This document shows positions 49,826 through 58,963 of a stretch of 64,000 bases of DNA, piece after piece. The position numbers and the translations under genes were made by a program. The DNA is taken from positions 3,989,001-4,053,000 of the forward strand of contig NZ_JAGGML010000001.1 of assembly GCF_017875275.1 (NCBI RefSeq), in the 5' to 3' direction. The notes beneath the pieces are model-generated. The model had not been told where the DNA came from and searched no databases. It saw only the letters and a list, made by a program, of their open reading frames with translations. The DNA comes from Xanthobacter flavus. Its GTDB lineage: Bacteria; Pseudomonadota; Alphaproteobacteria; Rhizobiales; Xanthobacteraceae. Position 1 is the first letter of the stretch. Each line of letters begins with the position of its first letter.

Positions 49826-51370
49826 ATGCTCAAGGCGGAACTGATTGCTCCGGTGCCGGAGCTGTTGCGGCGGCATGCGACGGAGCGGGGCGCGAAGGTC
49901 GCGTTCCGCGACGCCCGGCGATCGGTCACCTATGCCGAGCTGGAGCGGCGCACGGCGAACCTTGCCGGGCATCTCGCCGGCCTCGGCGTCGGTCCCGGCG
50001 ATCGCGTCGCGATCCTGCTGCCGAACAGCGTCTCCTGGGTGGAGGCCTGCCTCGCCATTGTCCGGGCTGGGGCGGTCGCGGTGCCCATCAGCGCCGAGGC
50101 AGCGCCCGGTGAGGTGTCGTACCGCCTGTCCGACGCCGCATGCCGGATCGTCATCACCACGGCTGCCCGCGCGGAGATGGTGGAGGCACTGCGCGGCGAG
50201 GCGCCCAGCGTCGCCGGCCTCCTGCTGGTGGAGGCGGCGGCGGGCGATCTTCGCAGCTTCGAGGCGTTGGCGGAGCTGCCGTCCGCGGCGCCTGCGCGCG
50301 ATCCCGCGGACATCGATGCCGCTGCCTTCATCATCTACACATCAGGGACCACCGGGCGCGCCAAGGGCGTGCTGCTGACCTGCCGCAGCATGTTGTGGGT
50401 GACGGCGGCCTGCTGGGGGCCGATCGTCGGGTTGAGCTGCGGGGACAATGTGCTCTCGCCGCTGCCCCTGTTCCACTCCTACGCGCTGAACTTCTCGGTG
50501 CTGTCCATCCTCGCCACCGGGGCGAGCGAGTACATCCTGGACAAATACTCGACCCGCGAGGCCATGCGCCTGCTCGAGACTGGCGAGTTCACGGTCTTCC
50601 CCGGCGTGCCCACCATGTTCCATTACCTGATCGAGGCGGCGCAGGCGGAGGGACGAAAGACCCTGCCGGGACTGCGTGTCTGCGTCTCCGCGGGGGCGAT
50701 CATGCCGGCGACGCTGAACACCGCTTTCGAGGCTCAATTCGGCGTGCCGCTGCTGGATGGCTACGGCATCACCGAAACCTCCACCATGGTCACGATGAAC
50801 GCGGCCTCCTCGTCCCGCGTCATGGGCTCGTGCGGCCTTCCCCTGCCGGGCGTGGCGCTCCGTATCGTCGATCCCGCGAGTGTGCGCGATCTCGATGCCG
50901 GCGAGGAGGGCGAGCTGATCGTGCGCGGGCCGAACGTGATGCTCGGCTATCACAACAAGCCGGAGGAGACGGCCAAGGCCCTGCGCAACGGCTGGTACCA
51001 CACCGGCGACCTCGCCCGCGCCGACCGCAACGGCTTCGTCACCATCACCGGCCGGCTGAAGGAACTGATCATCCGCGGCGGGCAGAACATCGCCCCTGCG
51101 GAGATCGAGGAGGTGGTGCTGCTGTTCCCGAGCGTACTCGATTGCGCGGTGGCGGGGATCTCCCATCCCCAGCTCGGCGAGGTCCCGGCGTTGTACGTGG
51201 TGCCACGCGACGCGAGCTTCGATGCGGACCGGCTGCTCGACCACTGCCGGCATCACCTCTCGTCCTACAAGGTGCCCCATGTGGTGCATCAGCTGGACGA
51301 GATCCCGCGCACCGGGTCCGGCAAGATCATCCGCTTCCGGCTGAAGGAGATGGTGCAGTCGCAGCCCTGA
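49826..51370 (+). CDS. AMP-dependent acyl-CoA ligase (ANL superfamily)
   Basis: 514 residues. The P-loop-like AMP motif is FIIYTSGTTGRAKGVLLT. LLDGYGITETSTMVTMN and GELIVRGPNVMLGYHNKPEET follow. The hinge and C-terminal domain have GWYHTGDLARADRNGFVTITGRLKELIIRGGQNI, with the catalytic Lys in RTGSGKIIRFRLKEM. It activates a carboxylate to its CoA thioester and should feed the crotonase/SDR/thioesterase set upstream. GGGGAGG precedes ATG 49826. A strong terminator follows 34 bp after the stop. Confidence 0.92.
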   Translation: MLKAELIAPVPELLRRHATERGAKVAFRDARRSVTYAELERRTANLAGHLAGLGVGPGDRVAILLPNSVSWVEACLAIVRAGAVAVPISAEAAPGEVSYRLSDAACRIVITTAARAEMVEALRGEAPSVAGLLLVEAAAGDLRSFEALAELPSAAPARDPADIDAAAFIIYTSGTTGRAKGVLLTCRSMLWVTAACWGPIVGLSCGDNVLSPLPLFHSYALNFSVLSILATGASEYILDKYSTREAMRLLETGEFTVFPGVPTMFHYLIEAAQAEGRKTLPGLRVCVSAGAIMPATLNTAFEAQFGVPLLDGYGITETSTMVTMNAASSSRVMGSCGLPLPGVALRIVDPASVRDLDAGEEGELIVRGPNVMLGYHNKPEETAKALRNGWYHTGDLARADRNGFVTITGRLKELIIRGGQNIAPAEIEEVVLLFPSVLDCAVAGISHPQLGEVPALYVVPRDASFDADRLLDHCRHHLSSYKVPHVVHQLDEIPRTGSGKIIRFRLKEMVQSQP

Positions 51371-51403
51371 CACGGCTGCACCTCGGCCTTCCCGCGAAGG
51401 GAC

Positions 51404-51442
51404 GGGCGCCGGGTCCTCCAGGAGCCGGCGCCCGCTCTTTTT
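51404..51442 (+). terminator. Rho-independent terminator after the acyl-CoA ligase gene
   Basis: A 9-bp stem GGGCGCCGG (51404-51412) / CCGGCGCCC (51425-51433) with a 12-base loop is followed by a T-run (51437-51442). It separates this operon from the convergent molybdenum hydroxylase operon. Confidence 0.88.
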
Positions 51443-51460
51443 ACGGGATACCCCACGCCT

Positions 51461-53845
51461 TCAGGCGGATCGGGAGACCCGCGCGGCTTGCACCAGCCGG
51501 AACAGGCGATCCGGCGTCACAGGCAGGGTGTCCACCTCGATGCCGAGCGGCGCGAGCGCGTCCGACACCGCATTGGCGATGGCGGCCGGCGCGCCGATGG
51601 TGCCGCCCTCTCCCATGCCACGGAAGCCGCCGATGTTGTTGGGCAGCTCCGCCTCCACATGCAGGATCTCGATCTGCGGCATGGTGCTGGCGATGGGCAC
51701 GAGATAGTCGGCGAGGCTTGCCGTCAGCAATTGCCCGCCCTCGTCGTGCACCACCTCTTCCAGCAGGGCGGCCCCGATGCCCTGCGCCACCGCGCCGTGT
51801 ACCTGCCCATCCACGATCAGCGGATTGATGATGCGCCCGCAATCCTCCGCCACCGCAAAGCGCGTCACCGTGACGGCAAAGGTCGCCGGGTCGATCTCCA
51901 CCATGGCGAGGTGGGTGGAGGCGCAGGCCGTGCCGAGATAGGGATCGTAGCTCTCGGAGGCGACGAGGTCCTCGCGCTGCTCATGGGGGATGCGCCCCAT
52001 CTGCGCATAGACCGCATGCGCGACCTCCCGGAACGTCATTGTTCCATTGGAGGAGCGGGCGCGGATGACCCCGCCTTCGGCCTCCAGGTCTTCCGCCGGA
52101 ACATCCATCAGGAAGGCGGCCGCTTTCAACACCTTCGCCTTCACCACCCGGGCGGACTTTGTGGCGGCGCCGCCACCGAGCACGGCCGAGCGGCTGGCAT
52201 ACGTGCCGGTCCCCATGGGCACCAAAGCGCTGTCGCCATGCTGGATCTCGATATCCTCCATGCGGCAGCCCAGCTCGTCGGCCACCACCTGGGCCAGCGT
52301 CGTCTCAAGCCCCTGTCCGTGGGAGGAGATGCCGAATGCGGCCGTAACGGCGCCGGTCGCGTCGATGCGGATGGAGGCGGTCTCGGTGCCGGTATTGATG
52401 GGCATGCCGGGCGCGACGGCGATGCGCGAGCCGATGCCTGTCAGCTCCGCATAGCTCGCGAAGCCGATGCCGACCCAGCGTCCTTCGGCCCGCGCCGCAT
52501 CGCGCTGGCGCACCAGGGCCGGATAGTCCACCAGGTCGCACACACCCTGGAGGCATTCCTGGAAGGCGGAGCGGTCCCAGATGATGCCGGAGCCGGTGCG
52601 GTAGGGAAACTCCTCGGCCGTCACCAGATTGCGGCGACGGATTTCCGCCGGGTCCATGCCGAGCCTGCGCGCGGCCATGTCCATCAGCCGTTCCATGGCG
52701 AAAGTGGAGGAGGGGCGGCCGACGCCGCGATAAGGGCCTGTCGGCGGCTTGGGGGTGAGCACGCCACGCACCCGGCCGCGATAATGCTCCATGCGATACG
52801 GGCCGGGCAGGAAGCTCACCACCTGCACCGGCTCAAGCGCGCCGGTCCATGGGTAGATCGAGTAGGCCCCGATATCGCCGATCACGTCCGCCCGAAGGCC
52901 GAGCAGGTGCCCCTCCCCATCCACCGCCAGCTCGGCCTCGATGGTCTCGTCGAAGGCCTGGCTCATGGCGGTGAGATCCTCCATGCGGTCGGCGACGAAC
53001 TTCACCGGCCGCTCCAGCTTGCGCGCGAGCACGCAGACCAGCATCTCCTCATGGTTCAGCGATCCCTTGCCGCCGAAGCTGCCGCCCACGTCGGGCGCCA
53101 CCACGCGGACGCGGTTGCCGGGCAGGTCGAGGCAGGTGCCGAGCACGTCGCAGATGATGCCGGGGATATTGGTGGAGGAATGCAGCGTCAGGGCCTGCCG
53201 CCGCCGGTCCCACTCGGCGAGGTAGGAGCGGGTCTCCATGGGCATGGGCGTCTTGCGCGTCATGCGGAAGCGCCCCTTCACCACGACCGGCGCCGAAGCG
53301 ATGGCCGCATCCACGTCGCCGCGGGCGAAGGTTCGGGAAATGATGACGTTGGTGCCGGCCTCATCGTGGAGGAGGGGGGCGCCGTCCACCGCCGCGTCGT
53401 CCTTCGCCACGGCGACGGGCAACGGTTCGTAATCGATGGAGATCAGCTCCAGCGCGTCCTCGGCGGCGTACCGGCTCTCCGCCACCACGGCGACCACCGG
53501 CTCGCCGACATAGCGCACCTTGCCCTCGGCAAGGGGGCGGAAGGGCGTCGCGTAATAGCCTTTCATGCGGGACGTGGGGATCGCGGGCTTAAAGTCACCG
53601 GCAATGTCTCCCGCGTCGAAGATGGCGACGACGCCCGGCACCGCAAAGGCTTCGCCCACATCGATGGACCGGATGCGCGCATGGGGCTGGTCGCTGCGCA
53701 GCAGGGCGACGTGGAGGAGGCCGGCGGGTGCCATATCGTCCACGTAGCGGCCCGAGCCCGTCAGGAGGCGCGGGTCCTCGGTGCGCTTGATGCGCTGGCC
53801 GACCAGCCTGGGGCGCATCTCCACGGAGGCATCGAAGGCGGTCAC
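51461..53845 (-). CDS. Molybdenum hydroxylase large subunit (CoxL/XdhB-like)
   Basis: 794 residues. The N terminus VGQRIKRTEDPRLLTGSGRYVDDM is standard for CoxL/Ndh-L. PDVGGSFGGKGSLNHEE binds molybdopterin. The active-site loop is PYRGVGRPSSTFAMERL, resembling the AYRGAGR of form II enzymes and not the AYXCSFR of true CO dehydrogenase. The catalytic Glu lies in GMGEGGTIGAP. It likely hydroxylates an aldehyde, N-heterocycle or CoA ester. It is third in the leftward M-S-L operon; the GTG start overlaps the small-subunit stop by 4 bases. Confidence 0.9.
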   Translation of the reverse strand: MTAFDASVEMRPRLVGQRIKRTEDPRLLTGSGRYVDDMAPAGLLHVALLRSDQPHARIRSIDVGEAFAVPGVVAIFDAGDIAGDFKPAIPTSRMKGYYATPFRPLAEGKVRYVGEPVVAVVAESRYAAEDALELISIDYEPLPVAVAKDDAAVDGAPLLHDEAGTNVIISRTFARGDVDAAIASAPVVVKGRFRMTRKTPMPMETRSYLAEWDRRRQALTLHSSTNIPGIICDVLGTCLDLPGNRVRVVAPDVGGSFGGKGSLNHEEMLVCVLARKLERPVKFVADRMEDLTAMSQAFDETIEAELAVDGEGHLLGLRADVIGDIGAYSIYPWTGALEPVQVVSFLPGPYRMEHYRGRVRGVLTPKPPTGPYRGVGRPSSTFAMERLMDMAARRLGMDPAEIRRRNLVTAEEFPYRTGSGIIWDRSAFQECLQGVCDLVDYPALVRQRDAARAEGRWVGIGFASYAELTGIGSRIAVAPGMPINTGTETASIRIDATGAVTAAFGISSHGQGLETTLAQVVADELGCRMEDIEIQHGDSALVPMGTGTYASRSAVLGGGAATKSARVVKAKVLKAAAFLMDVPAEDLEAEGGVIRARSSNGTMTFREVAHAVYAQMGRIPHEQREDLVASESYDPYLGTACASTHLAMVEIDPATFAVTVTRFAVAEDCGRIINPLIVDGQVHGAVAQGIGAALLEEVVHDEGGQLLTASLADYLVPIASTMPQIEILHVEAELPNNIGGFRGMGEGGTIGAPAAIANAVSDALAPLGIEVDTLPVTPDRLFRLVQAARVSRSA

Positions 53846-54324
53846 GTCAGCGGCCCTCTCTCGCGCGCCAACTCGCGCACGGCGTCGACGATGTGCTGGT
53901 AGCCGGTGCAGCGGCAAATGTTGCCGGACAGGGCTTCGCGGATCTCATCGTCGCTTTCCAAAGCGTGGTTGCGCAGCATGTCGGTGATGGTCATCAGGAA
54001 GCCCGGCGTGCAGAAGCCGCATTGCAGTCCGTGATGGTCGCGGAACGCCTGCTGCACGCGGCCGAGATCGCCCATGCGGCCGAGCCCTTCCACCGTCTCG
54101 ATGGTCGCACCGTCCGCCTGGATGGCGAGGGTGAGGCAGGAGCGGGCGCTGCGTCCGTCCAGGAGGATGGTGCAGGCGCCGCACACCCCGTGCTCGCAGC
54201 CCACATGGGTGCCGGTGAGGCCGAGGTCGTGGCGCAGGAAATCGCTCAGCAGGACGCGCGCGTCCACCGCCCGGGTATGGGTCAGCCCGTTGACGGTGAG
54301 CGTGATGGTGGCGCGGTCTTTCAT
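53842..54324 (-). CDS. Molybdenum hydroxylase [2Fe-2S] small subunit (CoxS-like)
   Basis: 160 residues. A plant-type [2Fe-2S] domain with CEHGVCGACTILLDG and a downstream Cys in ARSCLTLAIQ, and a helical [2Fe-2S] domain with GLQCGFCTPGFL and GNICRCTGYQHIV. All eight cysteines expected for CoxS are present. It overlaps the genes on both sides by 4 bases, so expression is coupled. Confidence 0.95.
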   Translation of the reverse strand: MKDRATITLTVNGLTHTRAVDARVLLSDFLRHDLGLTGTHVGCEHGVCGACTILLDGRSARSCLTLAIQADGATIETVEGLGRMGDLGRVQQAFRDHHGLQCGFCTPGFLMTITDMLRNHALESDDEIREALSGNICRCTGYQHIVDAVRELARERGPLT

Positions 54325-55208
54325 CAGGCCGCTTCCCCCCGCGTTTCGCGGGCGCGGTCCCAGGCCTCGGCGAGGGCACGGCGCGCCAGCGCGCCAGCGA
54401 GGTGGCGTCGATAGTCGGCGGAGGCGCTGAGATCGGAATTCGGTTCGATGCAGGCCTGCAGGCGGGTCGCCGCTTCGTCGAAGGACGCGGGAGTGCCCTC
54501 TCGCCCCTCGAGCGCCGCTTCCACATCGCTGAACCGCAAGGCCGTGTCGGCGATGCCCATCATGGCGATGCGCACATTGCGCATTCGTCCATCCACCCGC
54601 GTCATGAGCACCGCGACGGCCGCCAGCGCATAGTCGCCGTGGCGGCGGGAGAATTCCTCGAATGCCCAGCCGGTGCCGTCCTCGGGTATGGCGAGATCGA
54701 CGGCCGTGACCATCTCGTCCGGCTCCAGCGCGGTGGCAAGGGAGCCTGTGAGGAAGTCCCGCGCCGGCATGGCGCGTCCGCCGCGCGGCGAGGCGATATG
54801 GATCGTCCCGTCGAGCAGCAGCGTCATCATGGGCATCTCGGCGGCGGGGTCGGCATGGCACACGCTGCCGCAGAAGGTGCCGCGGTTGCGCACGGTGAGA
54901 TGCGCCACGTGCTTCATGGCGGCGTGCAGCACCGGGACATGCCGCGCCACCAGCGCATCCTCGGCGGTCATGCGGTGGCGCACCAGCGCGCCGAGGCGCA
55001 GCGCGCCGGCTTCGAGCGTGATGCGGTCGAGGTCCGGGATGCGGTTGATGTCCACCAGAACCGACGGCTTCACGAGGCGAAAATTCATCATGGGCATGAG
55101 GCTCTGCCCGCCGGCGAGCACCTTCCCGTCGCCGCCGGCGCCTGCGAGCACCTCCACCGCATGGGCGATGCTCTCGGCGCGGACATAGTCGAACCGGGCG
55201 GGCTTCAT
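54324..55208 (-). CDS. Molybdenum hydroxylase FAD-binding subunit (CoxM-like)
   Basis: 294 residues. FAD-binding blocks AGGQSLMPMMNFRLVKPSVLVDI, VAHLTVRNRGTFCGSVCHADPAAEMP (the T-x-G-G/S-N-like loop) and EDGTGWAFEEFSRRHGDYALAAVAVL identify CoxM/XdhC-like flavoproteins. The final helix bundle continues to the end. It is first in the leftward operon and divergent from the alcohol dehydrogenase gene. Its upstream region carries the 17-bp motif at 55247-55263. Confidence 0.92.
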   Translation of the reverse strand: MKPARFDYVRAESIAHAVEVLAGAGGDGKVLAGGQSLMPMMNFRLVKPSVLVDINRIPDLDRITLEAGALRLGALVRHRMTAEDALVARHVPVLHAAMKHVAHLTVRNRGTFCGSVCHADPAAEMPMMTLLLDGTIHIASPRGGRAMPARDFLTGSLATALEPDEMVTAVDLAIPEDGTGWAFEEFSRRHGDYALAAVAVLMTRVDGRMRNVRIAMMGIADTALRFSDVEAALEGREGTPASFDEAATRLQACIEPNSDLSASADYRRHLAGALARRALAEAWDRARETRGEAA

Positions 55209-55246
55209 CGGCGCATTTCCGGCATCTCGGTTTCCGTTCCCTAGTG

Positions 55247-55263
55247 ACTTGCATTATTAGACT
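55247..55263. promoter_or_regulatory. Shared 17-bp regulatory motif, copy 2
   Basis: ACTTGCATTATTAGACT. It matches the reverse complement of the motif at 46827-46843 in 16 of 17 positions. It lies in the 128-bp divergent region between the CoxMSL-type operon and the alcohol dehydrogenase operon, whose start lies 74 bp downstream. The flanking ATTAGACTATGTTAAT is partly palindromic. Confidence 0.62.
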
Positions 55264-55336
55264 ATGTTAATCGGTGTCAAGCTGCCCGGCCCAGAGGCGG
55301 CATGCGCCGTCGAAGGACACAAGGGAGGATCACGCC

Positions 55337-56467
55337 ATGAAGATCAAAGCCGCCGTCCTGCGCAGCATGGGCGCGCCGATGCCCTACGCGCAGAGCCAGC
55401 CGCTCCATATCGAGGAGATCGAACTCGATCGGCCGGGCCGGGACGAGGTGCTGGTGAAGATCGCGGCCGCCGGTCTCTGCCACTCCGATCTTTCCGTCAT
55501 CAACGGCAGCCGCCCCCGGCCCATGCCCATGGCCATCGGACACGAGGCGGCGGGCGTGGTGGTCGAGGCCGGCGATGGGGTGGACGATCTGAAGCCGGGC
55601 GATCACGTTGTCATGGTGTTCATGCCCAGTTGCGGCCATTGCCAGCCTTGCTCGCAGGGCCGACCCGCCTTGTGCGAGCCGGGCGCGGTGGCCAACGGCA
55701 AGGGCGAATTGCTGACCGGCGCGATCCGGCTGCACGAGGGCGAGGAGACCATCCATCATCATCTGGGATGCTCCGCCTTCGCAGACCATGCGGTCGTGTC
55801 GCGCCGCTCATTGGTTCGAATAGACAAGGATGTCCCCCTCGACGTCGCCGCGCTGTTTGGCTGCGCCGTGCTGACGGGGGTCGGCGCGGTGGTGAACACA
55901 GCCCGTGTGCAGGCCGGCGAGACGGTGGCTGTGGTCGGGCTCGGCGGCGTGGGCCTCGCCGCCGTCCTCGGCTCTCTGGCGGCGGGCGCCGCACGGGTGG
56001 TCGCGGTGGACCTGTCGCCGGAAAAGCTGCAGCTCGCCAGGGACCTCGGCGCCACCGGCGTCGTCGATGCGCGGGCCCCCGACGCCATCGAGCAGGTGCG
56101 GGCGCTGACGGGCGGCGGCGCGGATTTCGTGTTCGAGTTCGCCGGCTCCGCGCGGGCGCTTGAGAATGCGTACAACATGACGAAGCGCGGCGGCACCACC
56201 GTCACCGCCGGCCTGCCCCCACCGGATGCGGTGCTGCCGGTGAACATCGTGAGCCTCGTCGCGGAAGAGCGCACGGTGAAGGGCAGCTATATCGGCACCT
56301 GCGTGCCGGTGCGCGACGTGCCGCGCTACATCGAGCTTTACAAGGCGGGTCGTCTTCCCGTGGACCGCCTGATGAGCGGGCGCATCCCGCTCGAAGACAT
56401 CAACGACGGCTTCGATCGGCTGCATGACGGTTCCGTCGTGCGTCTCGTCGTCGACTTCCAGGGCTGA
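55337..56467 (+). CDS. Zinc-dependent alcohol dehydrogenase (MDR family)
   Basis: 376 residues. The catalytic Zn ligands are Cys in GLCHSDL and His in IGHEAAGVV. A structural Zn is bound by CGHCQPCSQGRPALC, and the cofactor fold is VAVVGLGGVGLAAVLGSLA. It is of the class III/aryl-alcohol type that oxidises primary alcohols to aldehydes with NAD+. It begins the rightward operon with the aldehyde dehydrogenase and CoxG. ATG 55337 is set by AAGGGAGG upstream. Confidence 0.92.
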   Translation: MKIKAAVLRSMGAPMPYAQSQPLHIEEIELDRPGRDEVLVKIAAAGLCHSDLSVINGSRPRPMPMAIGHEAAGVVVEAGDGVDDLKPGDHVVMVFMPSCGHCQPCSQGRPALCEPGAVANGKGELLTGAIRLHEGEETIHHHLGCSAFADHAVVSRRSLVRIDKDVPLDVAALFGCAVLTGVGAVVNTARVQAGETVAVVGLGGVGLAAVLGSLAAGAARVVAVDLSPEKLQLARDLGATGVVDARAPDAIEQVRALTGGGADFVFEFAGSARALENAYNMTKRGGTTVTAGLPPPDAVLPVNIVSLVAEERTVKGSYIGTCVPVRDVPRYIELYKAGRLPVDRLMSGRIPLEDINDGFDRLHDGSVVRLVVDFQG

Positions 56468-56476
56468 GAGGGCGCA

Positions 56477-57967
56477 ATGACCGACAAGAATCTCGCCGCG
56501 ACGCTCGGGCTCGCAGATCCGAGCCTCTTCCGAGAGGCGAACCTGATTGGCGGCGAATGGGTGTTCGCCGTCAGCGGTGCGACCATCGCCGTCACCAATC
56601 CGGCGGATGGCACGCTCATCGGCCATGTGCCCGCCCTGTCGCGCGCGGAAGTGGCGCGCGCCATCGATGCGGCCTCTGCCGCGCAAAAGGGGTGGCGGGC
56701 AAGGACGGGGAAGGAGCGCGCTGCGATCCTGCGGCGCCTGTTCGATCTGATGATGGCGAACCAGGACGATCTCGCCCGCATCATGACCGCCGAACAGGGC
56801 AAGCCCTTCCCCGAAGCCAAGGGCGAGATCGCCTACGCGGCCGGCTTCATCGAATGGTTCGCCGAGGAGGCGAAGCGAGTCTATGGCGACACCATTCCCG
56901 CTCCCCTGCCGGGCCGACGCATCATCGTCCAGAAGGAGCCCATCGGCGTCTTCGCCGCCATCACCCCCTGGAACTTCCCATCGGCCATGATCACCCGCAA
57001 GGCCGGGCCGGGCTGGGCCGCCGGCTGCACCGGGGTGATCCGCCCTGCGAGCGAAACGCCCTTCTCCGCCCTCGCGCTGGGTGTGCTGGCCGAGCGCGCG
57101 GGGCTGCCGCCTGGTGTCTGCAATATCATCACCGGCCCCTCTTCCGAGACGGGCAAGGAGCTGTGCGAGAACCCGCTCGTGCGCAAGCTCTCCTTCACCG
57201 GGTCCACCCGGGTGGGCGCGCTGCTCCTCGCCCAGTGCGCGCCGACGGTGAAGAAGACCAGCATGGAGCTTGGCGGCAACGCGCCCTTCATCGTCTTCGA
57301 CGACGCCGACCTCGATGAGGCGGTCAAGGGGGCCATGGCCTCCAAATATCGCAACACCGGGCAGACCTGCGTGTGCGCCAACCGCTTCCTGGTGCAGGCC
57401 GGCGTCTACGACGCCTTCGCCGCAAAGCTGTCTGATGCGGTAGAGCGGCTGAAGGTCGGCCCCGGCATGGCGGATGGCGTCACCCAGGGGCCGCTCATCA
57501 ATGCTGCCGCGGTTGCCAAGGTGGAGGAGCACATCGCCGACGCGGTGTCGAAAGGCGCCCGCATCGTCATCGGCGGGCGGCCTCACCCTCTCGGCCACAG
57601 CTTCTTCGAGCCGACCGTCCTGGCCGACGTGCCGAAGGATGCGCTTATCTTCTCGGAGGAGACATTCGGGCCAGTCGCTCCGCTGATCCGTTTCGAGACG
57701 GAGGCCGAGGCGATCGCGCTCGCCAATGCCACAGAGTTCGGCCTCGCCGCCTATTTCTACAGCCGGGACGTGGGCCGCATTTTCCGCGTCGCCGAGGCCA
57801 TCGAGGCGGGCATCGTCGGCATCAACGAGGGCATCATCTCCACCGAGGTCGCGCCGTTCGGTGGCGTGAAGTCCTCCGGGCTCGGGCGCGAGGGCTCCAA
57901 ATACGGCATCGAGGACTATCTGGAGATCAAATATCTCTGCCTCGGCGGTATCGACACGCCAGCCTGA
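56477..57967 (+). CDS. Aldehyde dehydrogenase, NAD-dependent (GabD/SSADH-like)
   Basis: 496 residues. ITPWNFPSAMITRKAGPGWAAG (NAD site), KKTSMELGGNAPFIVFDDAD (catalytic Glu), GQTCVCANRFLVQAG (catalytic Cys) and EETFGPVAPLIRFE are all present. SSADH-like enzymes share this pattern. It would oxidise the aldehyde from the adjacent alcohol dehydrogenase to a carboxylate. It starts 9 bp after that gene. Confidence 0.92.
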   Translation: MTDKNLAATLGLADPSLFREANLIGGEWVFAVSGATIAVTNPADGTLIGHVPALSRAEVARAIDAASAAQKGWRARTGKERAAILRRLFDLMMANQDDLARIMTAEQGKPFPEAKGEIAYAAGFIEWFAEEAKRVYGDTIPAPLPGRRIIVQKEPIGVFAAITPWNFPSAMITRKAGPGWAAGCTGVIRPASETPFSALALGVLAERAGLPPGVCNIITGPSSETGKELCENPLVRKLSFTGSTRVGALLLAQCAPTVKKTSMELGGNAPFIVFDDADLDEAVKGAMASKYRNTGQTCVCANRFLVQAGVYDAFAAKLSDAVERLKVGPGMADGVTQGPLINAAAVAKVEEHIADAVSKGARIVIGGRPHPLGHSFFEPTVLADVPKDALIFSEETFGPVAPLIRFETEAEAIALANATEFGLAAYFYSRDVGRIFRVAEAIEAGIVGINEGIISTEVAPFGGVKSSGLGREGSKYGIEDYLEIKYLCLGGIDTPA

Positions 57968-57988
57968 AGCCGAAGGGAGACAACGCAC

Positions 57989-58783
57989 ATGGACATGAGC
58001 GGCGAACAGCGTATCCCGGCTCCGCGCGACGTGGTCTGGCAGGCGCTCAACGACCCCGAGATCCTGAAGCTCTGCATTCCGGGCTGCCAGGAGCTGGTGA
58101 AAAGCTCCGACACGCAGATGAGCGCGAAGGTGGTGCTCAAGGTGGGGCCGGTCAGCGCGCGCTTCGAGGGCGCGGTGACACTCTCCGACCTCGATCCGCC
58201 GAACAGCTACCGCATCAGCGGCGAAGGCCAGGGCGGCATGGCAGGCTTCGCCAAGGGCGAGGCGATGGTGCGCCTGGAGGCGGATGGCGAAGGGACAATA
58301 TTGCTGTACGAGGTCGAGGCCCAGGTCGGCGGCAAGCTCGCCCAGCTCGGCGCCCGGCTCATCGACGCGACGGCGAAGCAAATGTCCGGCGCCTTCTTCA
58401 AGCGCTTCGCCCAGGAGATCGTCGCGCGCCGGGACGGAGGGCAGGGGGATGCGCCATCCTCGCCTGCGGTGTCCGGAATGCCGGCCAGCGCAAAACCCCA
58501 TGCCATCCCATCGCCTGGCGTCTTTCCCGCCGCGATACCCGGGCCTCAGACAGGGGCAGGCGCCATCCGTCTCGCTGGCCTCGGCATCGTCGCTGCTGCG
58601 CTCGTGGCTTCGGCCTATTTTCTGTCCGGATCCATGGTCAGCGGGCAAAGTGGTCGAATCGGAACCTCGCCTGACTTCGTCGCGGCGGTGGTCCTCATCC
58701 TGACCGCAAGTCTGGGCTACCTCTTCGGCCGCCTCCACGGCGCTGTGACGACCGTCGTGACCATCAGGCAAGACGCAGGGTGA
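57989..58783 (+). CDS. CoxG-like SRPBCC protein with C-terminal membrane anchor
   Basis: 264 residues. An SRPBCC/CoxG domain (residues 1 to about 150, with GEQRIPAPRDVVWQALNDPE, GSPQ-type loop and ISGEGQGGMAGFAKGEA) is followed by a Pro/Ala-rich linker and two hydrophobic helices (around RLAGLGIVAAALVASAYFLS and FVAAVVLILTASLGYLFG). CoxG recruits CO-dehydrogenase-type molybdenum hydroxylases to the inner membrane, so this protein probably anchors the enzyme encoded at 51461-55208, though it lies in the divergent operon. It is 21 bp after the ALDH gene. Confidence 0.87.
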   Translation: MDMSGEQRIPAPRDVVWQALNDPEILKLCIPGCQELVKSSDTQMSAKVVLKVGPVSARFEGAVTLSDLDPPNSYRISGEGQGGMAGFAKGEAMVRLEADGEGTILLYEVEAQVGGKLAQLGARLIDATAKQMSGAFFKRFAQEIVARRDGGQGDAPSSPAVSGMPASAKPHAIPSPGVFPAAIPGPQTGAGAIRLAGLGIVAAALVASAYFLSGSMVSGQSGRIGTSPDFVAAVVLILTASLGYLFGRLHGAVTTVVTIRQDAG

Positions 58784-58963
58784 GCCGGGGCCGTTGACCC
58801 GAAAGCTCAGAGGTCCACGAACGTGTCTCGCGTCTGACGGCCCGCGCCGGAGGCGTTGTCCGTCACCATCATAAGTGCGGCGCCCTCCCCGGGGCTTGGG
58901 GCATTCCGTTCCGCCGGAAAGCGGGATATCAGCCTTGGCGAATGACTTCAGAGCGGAACGCCG

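Noticed and set aside
51488-53902. An 804-codon plus-strand open frame opposite the molybdenum hydroxylase large subunit
   Set aside because: The opposite strand has all CoxL motifs and coupled start and stop overlaps; the plus frame has none.
51461-55208. CoxLSM plus CoxG read as a genuine CO dehydrogenase
   Set aside because: The active-site loop lacks AYXCSFR; the form II-like PYRGVGR points to another substrate.
55808-58771. A 987-codon minus-strand open frame under the ADH-ALDH-CoxG operon
   Set aside because: It is antisense to three intact catalytic genes and has composition typical of GC-rich shadows.
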